A stretch of 6,771 nt of DNA from Deltaproteobacteria bacterium (GCA_016875255.1 VGRU01000195.1:1-6771); one strand, 5' to 3'. Positions 1 through 6,353 are shown, counted from the stretch's first letter. Program-made: numbers and translations. Notes: generated by a model from the letters alone, not told the origin.

Positions 1-43
1 TTTCAAAGGGGGAAGTCCGGGGTCAATGGATAAACTTACGCTG

Positions 44-892
44 TTACATAATTTCAACTTCCTCTAAGATACGCTCCCTGGTCTCAATCGGAGCGTTACT
101 CTTTCTGGCCTTTTCTACAATCTCCTTGCCCATTAAGGCGGCTCCGAGGGCCCCGGTGAGCAGAGGTTCCTCGGGAACCAAAACCTCCTGTCCCAATTGT
201 TCCGAAAGAGCTTTAAGCAACCCTTTGTTCTTTCCTCCGCCACCGGTTACCACCAAGGCTTTCTCCACTCTCAGCCGGTTGACCATCCGGCATATCCTGT
301 CCGCAAGCGATTGATGAACACCTGCCAGAAGATCCGCAACGGGGACTCCTTCTGCCAGACTCGATGCTACCTCCTGTTGTGCCCATATCGTACAGATGTT
401 GCTGATCTTCGCAGGATTCCTGCTTTGAAGAGAGAGCTCCCCGACATGATCCAGGGAAACACCGAGGGTACCAGCAATTACCTCGATAAATCGGCCGCTG
501 CCCGCCGCACACTTATCATTCATTACAAAATCAATGACCTTTCCTGAAGCATCGATCTTTATCCCCTTCACATCCTGACCACCGATATCGATGATCGTCC
601 TGGCCTCGGGAAAGAGGTGGACAATCCCCTTTGCATGACAGGTGATCTCGGTGAACTGTTTGTCAGAAAAAGGGACATTGATTCTACCGTAGCCTGTGGA
701 AATAATATAAGTGATTTTTGGAAAAGAGAGAGAGGCCTTCTTCAGCGCCTCTTCCATGACCCTATTGGCCAGGCGGCGTTGCTCCGGTCCCGTGGGTCCG
801 ATGATCGAAGCAATGATCCCTCTGTTCAGGATCACTGCCTTCGTCATCGTAGAACCAATATCAATGCCTGCAAAGTAGGAAGTCAATGTCAC
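44..892 (-). CDS. bzdQ: Benzoyl-CoA reductase-like ATPase subunit, BzdQ type (BadF/BadG/BcrA/BcrD family)
   Basis: This 282-residue ATPase carries the full motif set of the family: phosphate loop GIDIGSTMTK (9-18), STGYGR (65-70), the canonical DIGGQDVK (102-109), NDKCAAGSGRF with Cys128, ICTIWAQQEV with Cys167, and the glycine-rich VTGGGGKN (215-222) followed by GALGAAL (247-253). Cys128 and Cys167 correspond to the cluster-binding cysteines of the dimeric activases. The phrase IGPTGPEQRRLANRVMEEAL and YGRINVPF resemble BzdQ as I remember it. Its role would be ATP-driven electron transfer from ferredoxin to the N/O core, as a heterodimer with the 261-residue ATPase. It is the last of the four genes, 105 bases after the O-type gene with the octamer hairpin in between. 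The start is non-ATG (GTG at 892, or TTG at 886). A short C-terminal tail after residue 255 is charged and variable. Confidence 0.87.
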   Translation of the reverse strand: MTLTSYFAGIDIGSTMTKAVILNRGIIASIIGPTGPEQRRLANRVMEEALKKASLSFPKITYIISTGYGRINVPFSDKQFTEITCHAKGIVHLFPEARTIIDIGGQDVKGIKIDASGKVIDFVMNDKCAAGSGRFIEVIAGTLGVSLDHVGELSLQSRNPAKISNICTIWAQQEVASSLAEGVPVADLLAGVHQSLADRICRMVNRLRVEKALVVTGGGGKNKGLLKALSEQLGQEVLVPEEPLLTGALGAALMGKEIVEKARKSNAPIETRERILEEVEIM

Positions 893-896
893 CTTT
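884..896 (-). promoter_or_regulatory. Start region of the Q-type ATPase: GTG or TTG
   Basis: An in-frame TGA stands two codons before the GTG at 890-892, so the gene cannot start earlier. The GTG has no good ribosome binding site in front of it. The sequence AAAGGTG (896-890) overlaps that GTG and could instead serve the TTG at 884-886, though with only 3 bases of spacing. Both give a protein beginning just before the AGIDIGST motif, so the choice matters by two residues only. No ATG lies nearby. Confidence 0.45.
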
Positions 897-903
897 CAGT
901 CAG

Positions 904-990
904 TTAGTCTTATCGTCCGATCGTCTTATCGTTAATGAGTTTCTTTGTTCTAAACGAAATGACGATACGACTATATGACTAAAAGACTAA
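904..990. repeat. Two inverted arrays of octamer repeats, potential long hairpin
   Basis: The left array has units beginning at 904 (6 bases), 910, 918 and 926, with plus-strand consensus TTATCGTC. The right array has units at 953, 961, 969, 977 and 985 (last one 6 bases), with plus-strand consensus GACTATAA, in exact 8-base steps. The right array is the reverse complement of the left in type: aligned from the outer ends, 23 of 30 positions agree, and the outermost 6 bases pair perfectly. A 19-base spacer (934-952) would be the loop. The structure fills almost the whole gap between the O-type and Q-type genes. Confidence 0.7.
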
Positions 991-997
991 TGATCCA

Positions 998-2401
998 TCA
1001 GGCGGCCTTGTTCATTCGAACCGACTCCAGAGTTTCGATGAAAGCGTCAATTTTGTTTCTCGTATCGACCTCTGAATAGGAGGTGATGTCGATGATATCG
1101 CTTTCCAGAACCAAGGAGGGCAGTTCCCTGTAACCCTTCTCCTTCTTTCCGTCTTTGCCGATCACATAGACAGGAATGGGTTTATAAATTTTTGACAGTT
1201 GATGCAACTGCCAGATGAGGCCCACATGCCAGGTTCGGCATGAAAATGCCTCATGCATGACGACACCATCGATCTTGTATTCCTCGATTCTGTTGATCAA
1301 TCGTTCCACGTCGGGTTCGGATCCCGGTCTCTTCCTCGCTCTGTCATACCAGAAGGTCCAGTATCCGAGCCACCTCCACGCTAAGTGTTCAATAGGATCT
1401 TTCGTCTCCGGAAGATCCATCTCATGGAGAGGTGCAACCATCCGGTAGGTGGTTTCCGCGGGAAAGGAGGCCCCTTTGCTATTGAAATAATTGAAATCGT
1501 TTAAAGCATACCAGGCGGGCAACCCGCCTCCCCACATCAGCCTGTATTTCTCGTTTTCAACCTCGCCCTCTCCTCTGGCAATCTTCTCTTCCAATTCCTT
1601 CTTAAGGTCCACAAAGAAATCATAAGCCTTCTGGGTCGCCATCATAAAGTTGATGGGCACCATGGTATTCATGGCATCGCCTGTCCCCATAGGGCAAGGT
1701 ACAGCTTTTCGAAGATCGTAGGTCTCTTCGATCAGGTTCCATGTTCGATCGCTTAAACCCACCAGCTCTCTCAGCCGATCATAATCCATCTTCTTTTTCG
1801 TCTGCTCTTCGAGGAAAGCCACCAGCCCGCGCAATTGTTTGACGATATATTGATGGTAATAGCCCAGGACTTCCCGGTGGTCACGATTCACCTGATAAAG
1901 GGGATAGGGAAGATCGATGTTATAGATGGGCACATCCGGCATGAATTGCTGGGAGGCCTGATACCACTTCGATCGCGGATCGCAGAGGATCTGACCGCTG
2001 GAGATCATGAAATCAGGCCTGACCTGCCCGCCCCAGGGAGCATCCGGGGGCATCTGCCCCAGTTCTTCCCTCCACTGATCGAAACCGATTCCGCAGAGGG
2101 CATAGGTGCATAAGGAACGGGAGAGGCCGAGTGATTCCGCTCTTTGGAGGAACCGCTCCGCATCTCTCTTTGCGCCGCAGATGCCGGCAAAGTTCTCTGT
2201 CCACACCGGCACCACATCGAGGGCCCTGAAGATCTCTTCGTGATGGCAGACGATGAAGGTATAGGCCACTTTCTGTTTTCCCTCAGCCTTGGCTTGAAGG
2301 GTTCCGGTGATGAACTCCTTTACCATAGGGCCAATAGAAGCCGCCGCTTTTGTGGCTGTCGTCCTCTTCTTCGGTTTCGCCTCTTTCTGCTCCTCAGCCA
2401 T
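998..2401 (-). CDS. bzdO: Benzoyl-CoA reductase-like, O/B-type catalytic subunit
   Basis: This 467-residue protein is the larger iron-sulfur subunit of the class I benzoyl-CoA reductase-like core, the presumed partner of the N-type protein for electron delivery to the aromatic CoA ester. Cysteines at 52 (IVCHHEEIFRALDVVPVW), 98 and 103 (SLCTYALCG) and 140 (SGQILCDPRS) occupy places equivalent to Cys38, Cys76 and Cys103 of the N-type subunit, so a cluster of its own is likely. PMGTGDAMNTMVPINF (about 237-252) and EAFSCRTWHVG with Cys388 are further family-like blocks. Residues 2-22 form a Lys/Ala/Thr-rich extension that looks disordered and makes the protein somewhat longer than a typical BcrB/BzdO. 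ATG at 2401 follows GGGAGG at a spacing of 7. The gene is followed, after 7 bases, by the octamer inverted array. Assignment to Bzd rather than Mbr type is uncertain. Confidence 0.87.
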   Translation of the reverse strand: MAEEQKEAKPKKRTTATKAAASIGPMVKEFITGTLQAKAEGKQKVAYTFIVCHHEEIFRALDVVPVWTENFAGICGAKRDAERFLQRAESLGLSRSLCTYALCGIGFDQWREELGQMPPDAPWGGQVRPDFMISSGQILCDPRSKWYQASQQFMPDVPIYNIDLPYPLYQVNRDHREVLGYYHQYIVKQLRGLVAFLEEQTKKKMDYDRLRELVGLSDRTWNLIEETYDLRKAVPCPMGTGDAMNTMVPINFMMATQKAYDFFVDLKKELEEKIARGEGEVENEKYRLMWGGGLPAWYALNDFNYFNSKGASFPAETTYRMVAPLHEMDLPETKDPIEHLAWRWLGYWTFWYDRARKRPGSEPDVERLINRIEEYKIDGVVMHEAFSCRTWHVGLIWQLHQLSKIYKPIPVYVIGKDGKKEKGYRELPSLVLESDIIDITSYSEVDTRNKIDAFIETLESVRMNKAA

Positions 2402-2423
2402 GATTAAACCTCCCTTATTTAAA

Positions 2424-2524
2424 AAAAGGTTTTAGGCAAGGGTTAGGGCAAAGACGCCCGTTTAGTAGTTGGGTAAGGTCATCAGCCTTAACCTTTTGAC
2501 TTTGCCAAAACTGGCTTCCTAACC
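2424..2524. repeat. Nested inverted repeats in the gap before the O-type gene
   Basis: This 148-base gap (2402-2549) holds several inverted pairs. GGTTAG (2441-2446) and GGCAAAG (2447-2453) pair with CTTTGCC (2500-2506) and CTAACC (2519-2524), giving a 13-bp stem interrupted on one side by a 12-base bulge. An additional imperfect pair is AAAAGGTTTTAGGC (2424-2437) with GCCTTAACCTTTT (2485-2497). There is no U-tract, so it is not a terminator in either direction; it may be an mRNA structure between two operon genes. I see no ORF or clear promoter in the gap. Confidence 0.4.
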
Positions 2525-2549
2525 ATCACCTTATCCCCCGGATTTTACG

Positions 2550-3710
2550 TTACCCAATCATCTCCAAAAAGGCCTGGACTCTGGTTCTGAGTTGCCCCAT
2601 CGTCCCCGCTGAATAGATGTCCTCCAGATGAAGCAGGGGAAGGTTGAGCGACTGGTAGTAAGCCTTTCTCGCAGGAACCTCAAAGCCGAAAGGATCACAA
2701 TACTTATAGACATAGAGGATTGCTCCATCCGCCTTGAACTCTCTCGCGTAGGTTCCGATATCTCCAAACCGGTTGGCGATATCTCCCTCAAACGTGCCTG
2801 CTTTGTTCGCCCTGTAGGTTTTCGGGCAATTGACCTTCCCAAGATATCGGCGGCTGAGCGCCTCGATGGAATCTCCTCCCACATCCGTCTTCGGAAGATG
2901 ATCCCTCGCTCCGTTACAGATGGTGTCAGCCACCACATTGCCTCCTAATTCTTCCACGAGTTTGATCAATTCGATATTATCAAGACAGGCGCCGTCAATG
3001 AAAATCCTTGGCCCTTTTTTGAGGAGAGAATTCTTTCTTCCCTTCACCCCTGTCAGAACCTGGTCGAACAGGTCATTCGATTCCTCGATGGGCAGGCTCG
3101 ATCCGGCCGTGAGGGTCATCGTCAATTCGGTTCCCGAGATGAGGGGGGGGGCAGTCTTCCTCAATTCATAGAGGGCTCTCACCTTATCCCTGTTTTCATT
3201 ATGGACCCGGATGGCTTGCCTAAGATGCTCTTCGGTAATCGCCTTTCCGGTAAACTTTTCCAGACTCTTTTTAAAGGCGCCTAACTCCGAATCAAAGAAC
3301 TCAAAAGACGATTCGTCGCAGACGCTCGGGATATTGACAAAATGAAAATAGGAGAAAGGCAGTCCATAACTCCAGGCGCTGAAACTCCGCACCATGCTGT
3401 CACAGCCATGTGGGATCACCATGCCGGAGAGAAAGTCGTATTTCCCTTTTACCGAAAGGTCGAAGATACTGCGGTAGTATGGACATACGATCGTTTCGAG
3501 GAGTGTATCTCCCCGTGTAATAGGCTCATGGACACTTCCTCTCACCCGAAAAGGGATGCACCCGGAGGCAGTAATGATTTCAAGGGGAACAAGGGAACAG
3601 GCATAGCCGATGAATTGTTTTCCTTCACCTTTCAGTTCCTTCGCCCTGAGCCCGTAATTGTTATAATAATTTTTTACGATGTCGGAAATAGTACTCTGTT
3701 TGTCACCCAT
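2550..3710 (-). CDS. bzdN: Benzoyl-CoA reductase-like, N/C-type catalytic subunit (2-hydroxyacyl-CoA dehydratase D-component family)
   Basis: This 386-residue protein is one of two paralogous iron-sulfur subunits that form the substrate-reducing core of class I benzoyl-CoA reductase in the cytoplasm. Conserved cysteines are visible as GYACSLVPLEII (Cys38), ETIVCPYYRS (Cys76) and PHGCDSM (Cys103), the pattern that binds [4Fe-4S] in the HgdB/BcrB/BcrC superfamily. Further on are LVEELGGNVVADTICNGAR and YKYCDPFGFEVP, typical of the C-terminal domain. Length fits BcrC/BadD/BzdN. ATG at 3710 has AAGGAG about 8 bases upstream. The gene lies 85 bases after the ATPase gene and 148 bases before the O-type gene. 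A run of nine C (plus-strand G at 3143-3151) falls in codons near 187-190. Close alternatives are the 3-methylbenzoyl-CoA reductase MbrC or another CoA-ester reductase of the same branch. Confidence 0.85.
   Translation of the reverse strand: MGDKQSTISDIVKNYYNNYGLRAKELKGEGKQFIGYACSLVPLEIITASGCIPFRVRGSVHEPITRGDTLLETIVCPYYRSIFDLSVKGKYDFLSGMVIPHGCDSMVRSFSAWSYGLPFSYFHFVNIPSVCDESSFEFFDSELGAFKKSLEKFTGKAITEEHLRQAIRVHNENRDKVRALYELRKTAPPLISGTELTMTLTAGSSLPIEESNDLFDQVLTGVKGRKNSLLKKGPRIFIDGACLDNIELIKLVEELGGNVVADTICNGARDHLPKTDVGGDSIEALSRRYLGKVNCPKTYRANKAGTFEGDIANRFGDIGTYAREFKADGAILYVYKYCDPFGFEVPARKAYYQSLNLPLLHLEDIYSAGTMGQLRTRVQAFLEMIG
3143..3151. repeat. Homopolymer of nine G (nine C in the coding strand)
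   Basis: An uninterrupted run of nine identical bases sits inside the N-type subunit gene and encodes part of an Ala-Pro-Pro-Leu stretch. The frame is intact as given. Such a run is a possible site of slippage, and equally of assembly or sequencing error. Confidence 0.9.
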
Positions 3711-3770
3711 CGACCTTCTCCTTTTTACAATCCCCAGGGATGTGAAAAATCTTACATTCTATCGAAGAGC

Positions 3771-3799
3771 AATATACCTCATTGGGTAATTTGTTTCAA
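3771..3799 (-). promoter_or_regulatory. Candidate internal promoter between the divergent ATPase and the N-type subunit
   Basis: On the minus strand TTGAAA (3799-3794) and TATATT (3776-3771) are separated by exactly 17 bases; each hexamer matches the sigma-70 consensus at five of six positions. The -35 box overlaps the TGA stop of the ATPase gene. Initiation near 3764 would leave a leader of about 54 bases before the ATG at 3710. This is the best promoter match I see in the window, though not tested. Confidence 0.45.
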
Positions 3800-4581
3800 T
3801 CTTGTATTGTTAAACTCTCCCGGGCGATGAGCGCGGCTCCCAAGGCCGCTATCATATGGGGATTGGGCGGGACAAGAATATCGTGTCCTCTGATTTCTTT
3901 TACCGCTCGTATCAAGCCTATGTCTCTGGCTCCGCCTCCAACCATAGCCACATCCTGCTCCACACCTAATCTCTCAGCCAGGCTGTTGATCTGGGCTGCC
4001 AGGGCTCTGTGCAAACCTGCCAGAAGGTCTTCTTTTGCAACTTCTTGTGAGAGCCGGGAGATTGCCTCCGTTTCCGCAAAAACGGCGCATCCGGTGTTAA
4101 ACTCGACTCTCTTATTTGATTTTAAAGATAACTCGCCAATCTCATCCACTTTGACCTGAAGAACCCTGGCAATGACCTGAAGAATCCTGCCGCTTCCTCC
4201 CGCACATTTACCGCTCAATATAAAACTGTGCACGTTTCCATGACCATCCGTGCGGAGGACCTTTGTGTAGAGGTCCCCTATATCAATGGCGGTTCTCGCG
4301 GAAGGCAGGAGAGAAGAAACGCCCTTCGCAAAGCAGACGATATCCGATTTGATTTCATCTGCGAAGATGACCAGCTTGGACCCATATCCTGTTGCGACCG
4401 TCCTTGAGATATCATCTACTGACCTCTCTGCCTGAGAAAGTAACTCCTCTCTTATCTTCTCGGCTGTCAGCTTGAAATCTCCTCCGGAGGCGCACTCAAA
4501 CGATCCTAACGATCCCTGATCACCGAGGATAACCCCTTTGGATTGCGCTGAACCAATATCGATCCCCAATACGAAAGACAT
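3796..4581 (-). CDS. BadF/BadG/BcrA/BcrD-family ATPase, divergent subunit (BzdP-equivalent or CoA-dehydratase activase-like)
   Basis: This 261-residue protein belongs to the ASKHA-fold ATPases that couple ATP hydrolysis to electron transfer in class I benzoyl-CoA reductases and 2-hydroxyacyl-CoA dehydratases. Visible: phosphate loop GIDIGSAQSKG (6-16), TGYGS (64-68), CAGGSGR with Cys126, GCAVFAETEA with Cys165, and the adenosine-region GGGARD (215-220). Cys126 and Cys165 match the two cysteines by which each ATPase subunit holds a shared [4Fe-4S] cluster at the dimer interface. The second phosphate motif, normally DIGGQDxK, reads DIGDLYTK (100-107) and is thus divergent, as I recall for one of the two ATPase subunits in benzoyl-CoA reductases. 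ATG at 4581 has AAAGGGG a few bases upstream. It is the first gene of the four-gene set. Pairing with the 282-residue ATPase in a heterodimer is inferred; a homodimeric activase is the alternative. Confidence 0.82.
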   Translation of the reverse strand: MSFVLGIDIGSAQSKGVILGDQGSLGSFECASGGDFKLTAEKIREELLSQAERSVDDISRTVATGYGSKLVIFADEIKSDIVCFAKGVSSLLPSARTAIDIGDLYTKVLRTDGHGNVHSFILSGKCAGGSGRILQVIARVLQVKVDEIGELSLKSNKRVEFNTGCAVFAETEAISRLSQEVAKEDLLAGLHRALAAQINSLAERLGVEQDVAMVGGGARDIGLIRAVKEIRGHDILVPPNPHMIAALGAALIARESLTIQD

Positions 4582-4620
4582 ACACCCCTTTCAAACATAA
4601 CGAATAACGGTGAATTCATC

Positions 4621-4648
4621 GAATGATTTGCCAAATTCGGTGTCATTC
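4621..4648. promoter_or_regulatory. Imperfect dyad near the predicted transcription start
   Basis: GAATGA (4621-4626) is inverted as TCATTC (4643-4648), and between them lies the near-palindrome CCAAATTCGG (4631-4640). With the candidate promoter at 4655-4683 the dyad would cover roughly +1 to +27, a normal place for a repressor operator. It could also fold as a weak leader hairpin. No regulator gene is in the window to pair it with. Confidence 0.3.
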
Positions 4649-4654
4649 GCGCCA

Positions 4655-4683
4655 TTCATATATATAAATAACACAAATTCCAA
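4655..4683 (-). promoter_or_regulatory. Candidate sigma-70-type promoter for the reductase-like operon
   Basis: On the minus strand TTGGAA (4683-4678) is followed, after 17 bases, by TATGAA (4660-4655). The stretch between is AT-rich (TTATTTATATATA), so the exact -10 hexamer is uncertain. It lies directly after the terminator and about 75 bases upstream of the first operon start at 4581, where a promoter would be expected. The hexamer matches are only moderate. Confidence 0.4.
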
Positions 4684-4696
4684 CTCCCCCCAAACG

Positions 4697-4735
4697 AATA
4701 AAAAAGGCGAACCGTGGTTCTTTCCGGTTCGCCTT
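4697..4735 (-). terminator. Intrinsic terminator after the acyl-CoA synthetase
   Basis: A perfect 11-bp stem pairs 4725-4735 with 4704-4714 around a 10-base loop. On the minus strand it ends in CGCCTT and runs directly into a T-rich stretch (TTTTATTCG). On the plus strand the other side lacks a T-run, so the direction is clear. It should end the synthetase transcript and so separate it from the reductase-like genes downstream. Confidence 0.85.
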
Positions 4736-4766
4736 CTATCTTCCATTTTCTACCTTCTACTTTCTA
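4732..4766 (-). repeat. Five tandem heptamers (TAGAARR) containing the synthetase stop codon
   Basis: Read on the minus strand, five exact 7-base units start at 4766, 4759, 4752, 4745 and 4738, with consensus TAGAARR (the fourth unit begins TGG). The TAG of the first unit is the stop codon of the acyl-CoA synthetase. The last four bases of the fifth unit form the start of the terminator stem. The coding sequence before the stop does not continue the pattern. Confidence 0.7.
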
Positions 4767-6347
4767 TTTAATCTTAAACGCTTCTTCCATTCCAATATAT
4801 TTCTTTCTCAACTTCGGCTTCTCAATCTTTCCTGTGGGATTACGGGGAACGTCGCCGAAGAAGATCTTGCGGGGCCGTTTATATTTCGGAAACACCTCAC
4901 AAAATTTCAAAACCCCTTCCTCCGTCAGGGTTTTTCCAGGCACCACCTCTACAATCACACCAACGACTTCTCCCAGGCGCTCATCCGGCAAACCAATGGC
5001 GGCCACATCCTTGACGCCCGGCAGGGTGTGGAGAAAGTCTTCCACTTCCACGGGAAAGACATTTTCGCCTCCGCAGATGATGAGGTCTTTCTTTCGATCG
5101 ACCAAGTAGATGAAGTCATCTTCATCCACCCTTCCCATATCGCCGGTGTAAAGCCATCCATTCCTGAGCGCCTTCGCGGTGGCCTCGGGGTTTTTATAAT
5201 ATTCCCTCATCACGCCGTCTCCGCGCACGACCAGTTCTCCCACATCGCCCTTCTTCACATCGTTGCCTTCCTCATCCACAATTCGAGTCTCCCAGTTGAA
5301 TCCCGGGAGGCCGATGGCTCCGACCTTGTGTTCATTCTCGATTCCGAGATGGACGCAGCCCGGCCCTGATGATTCGCTCAAGCCATAGTTTGTGTCGTAA
5401 GCCATCTTGGGGAAATATTCCTTCCAGTGCTGGACCAGGACAGGAGGAATGGGTTGCGCTCCCATATGCATGAGCCTCCACTGTTGGAGGTTATAATTCT
5501 TGAGCTTAATCTCGCCGCTGCCGATCTTTAAGAGGATGTCCTGGGCCCAGGGGACCAATAGGAAAATGACCGTGGCTTTCTCTTCGCTGATCGCCTCAAG
5601 AACCCATTCAGGCTGGATTCCCTTTAAGATAATTCCTTTACCGCCCACGATGAAACTACCGAACCAGTGCATCTTGGCACCGGTATGATAGAGCGGAGGG
5701 ATGAGAATAAAACTATCATTCTTAGTCTGATAATGATGATGATTCTCGGTGATACAGGCGCAGACCATATTCTTATGGGTTAAGAGAATGGGTTTGGGTT
5801 GGCCTGTGGTGCCGGAGGTAAAGTAGAGACCGGCGGGATCATCGTAATGAATCGGAGTCCGGGCGGCAGTGGAAGGAGCCTTATCCATCAGTTTTTCAAA
5901 AGGCTCCGCATAGCTGGGCAACTCTTTTCCGGTGAAAATGTAGTCTTTCACCGTCGGCAGCTCATCCTTGATGCCGGTCATGCGATCAACGAATTCCTCT
6001 CCAAAGACCATCGCTTGGGGTTCGGCCACTCCGCAACAGTATTTAATATCGTCACCTGAAAAACGAAAGTTGAGAGGTACGGCCCACGCTCCAGTGCGGA
6101 GGATTCCAAAATAGGCGATGAGCCATTCGAGGGAGTTCATCATGAGATGGACCACCTTTTCGCCCTTCTTAATTCCCTTTTGTGTCAGGACATTGGCAAA
6201 ACGGTTGGCTTGCTCATCGAACTGTTTCCAGGTGATCTCTCTTCTCTTGCCCTCGGCTGGCGTCCTTTCAATGAGAGCCACATCATTGGGATAGAGCCTC
6301 GCATTTCTCGCAAGAATCTCTCCGATATGGATATCCAATTGCCCCAT
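4764..6347 (-). CDS. AMP-forming acyl-CoA synthetase (acid-CoA ligase)
   Basis: This 527-residue protein activates a carboxylic acid to its CoA thioester through an acyl-adenylate, in the cytoplasm. Visible ANL-superfamily motifs in order: the phosphate-binding loop TSGTTGQPKP (about residues 177-186), YGLSESSGP (321-329) in the place of the YGxTE motif, YTGDMGRVDEDDFIY (400-414) with the ATP-ribose aspartate, the hinge DRKKDLI followed by GGENVFPVEVE, and PRNPTGKIEK with the catalytic lysine near residue 507. Length and motif set are complete for the family. The start at 6347 is chosen for its ribosome binding site. The gene is isolated from its neighbours by hairpins on both sides, so it is probably its own transcription unit. 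Position next to a benzoyl-CoA reductase-like operon suggests an aromatic or alicyclic acid substrate, but the sequence equally allows a medium- or long-chain fatty acid; substrate is inference only. Confidence 0.93.
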   Translation of the reverse strand: MGQLDIHIGEILARNARLYPNDVALIERTPAEGKRREITWKQFDEQANRFANVLTQKGIKKGEKVVHLMMNSLEWLIAYFGILRTGAWAVPLNFRFSGDDIKYCCGVAEPQAMVFGEEFVDRMTGIKDELPTVKDYIFTGKELPSYAEPFEKLMDKAPSTAARTPIHYDDPAGLYFTSGTTGQPKPILLTHKNMVCACITENHHHYQTKNDSFILIPPLYHTGAKMHWFGSFIVGGKGIILKGIQPEWVLEAISEEKATVIFLLVPWAQDILLKIGSGEIKLKNYNLQQWRLMHMGAQPIPPVLVQHWKEYFPKMAYDTNYGLSESSGPGCVHLGIENEHKVGAIGLPGFNWETRIVDEEGNDVKKGDVGELVVRGDGVMREYYKNPEATAKALRNGWLYTGDMGRVDEDDFIYLVDRKKDLIICGGENVFPVEVEDFLHTLPGVKDVAAIGLPDERLGEVVGVIVEVVPGKTLTEEGVLKFCEVFPKYKRPRKIFFGDVPRNPTGKIEKPKLRKKYIGMEEAFKIK

Positions 6348-6353
6348 AAAAAA

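Noticed and set aside
1..43. Possible downstream gene start or terminator after the Q-type ATPase
   Set aside because: The 43 bases show neither a clear hairpin with a T-tract nor a start with a ribosome binding site on the minus strand.
197..547. Plus-strand open frame of 116 codons
   Set aside because: It is a shadow opposite the highly conserved Q-type ATPase; no ribosome binding site or protein motif supports it.
904..990. CRISPR array
   Set aside because: Units are 8 bases long without spacers and no cas gene is present.
998..3710. 2-hydroxyacyl-CoA dehydratase rather than a reductase
   Set aside because: A dehydratase needs only one homodimeric activase, while here two different ATPases flank the core, and one resembles BzdQ; kept as a less likely alternative.
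3730..3741. Small palindrome ATCCC-CA-GGGAT before the N-type gene
   Set aside because: The loop of two bases is too tight for a stable hairpin and there is no T-tract; likely chance.
3342..3830. Plus-strand open frame of 162 codons
   Set aside because: It lies antisense to the N-type subunit gene, spans its start and the promoter region, and its translation shows no recognisable domain.
4599..4701. Direct repeat of AACGAATAA at 4599-4607 and 4693-4701 as a possible insertion or attachment site
   Set aside because: The copies are short and AT-rich, and nothing resembling a mobile gene lies between them.
4714..5109. Plus-strand open frame of 131 codons
   Set aside because: It is antisense to the conserved C-terminal domain of the synthetase and starts inside the terminator stem; no domain is visible.
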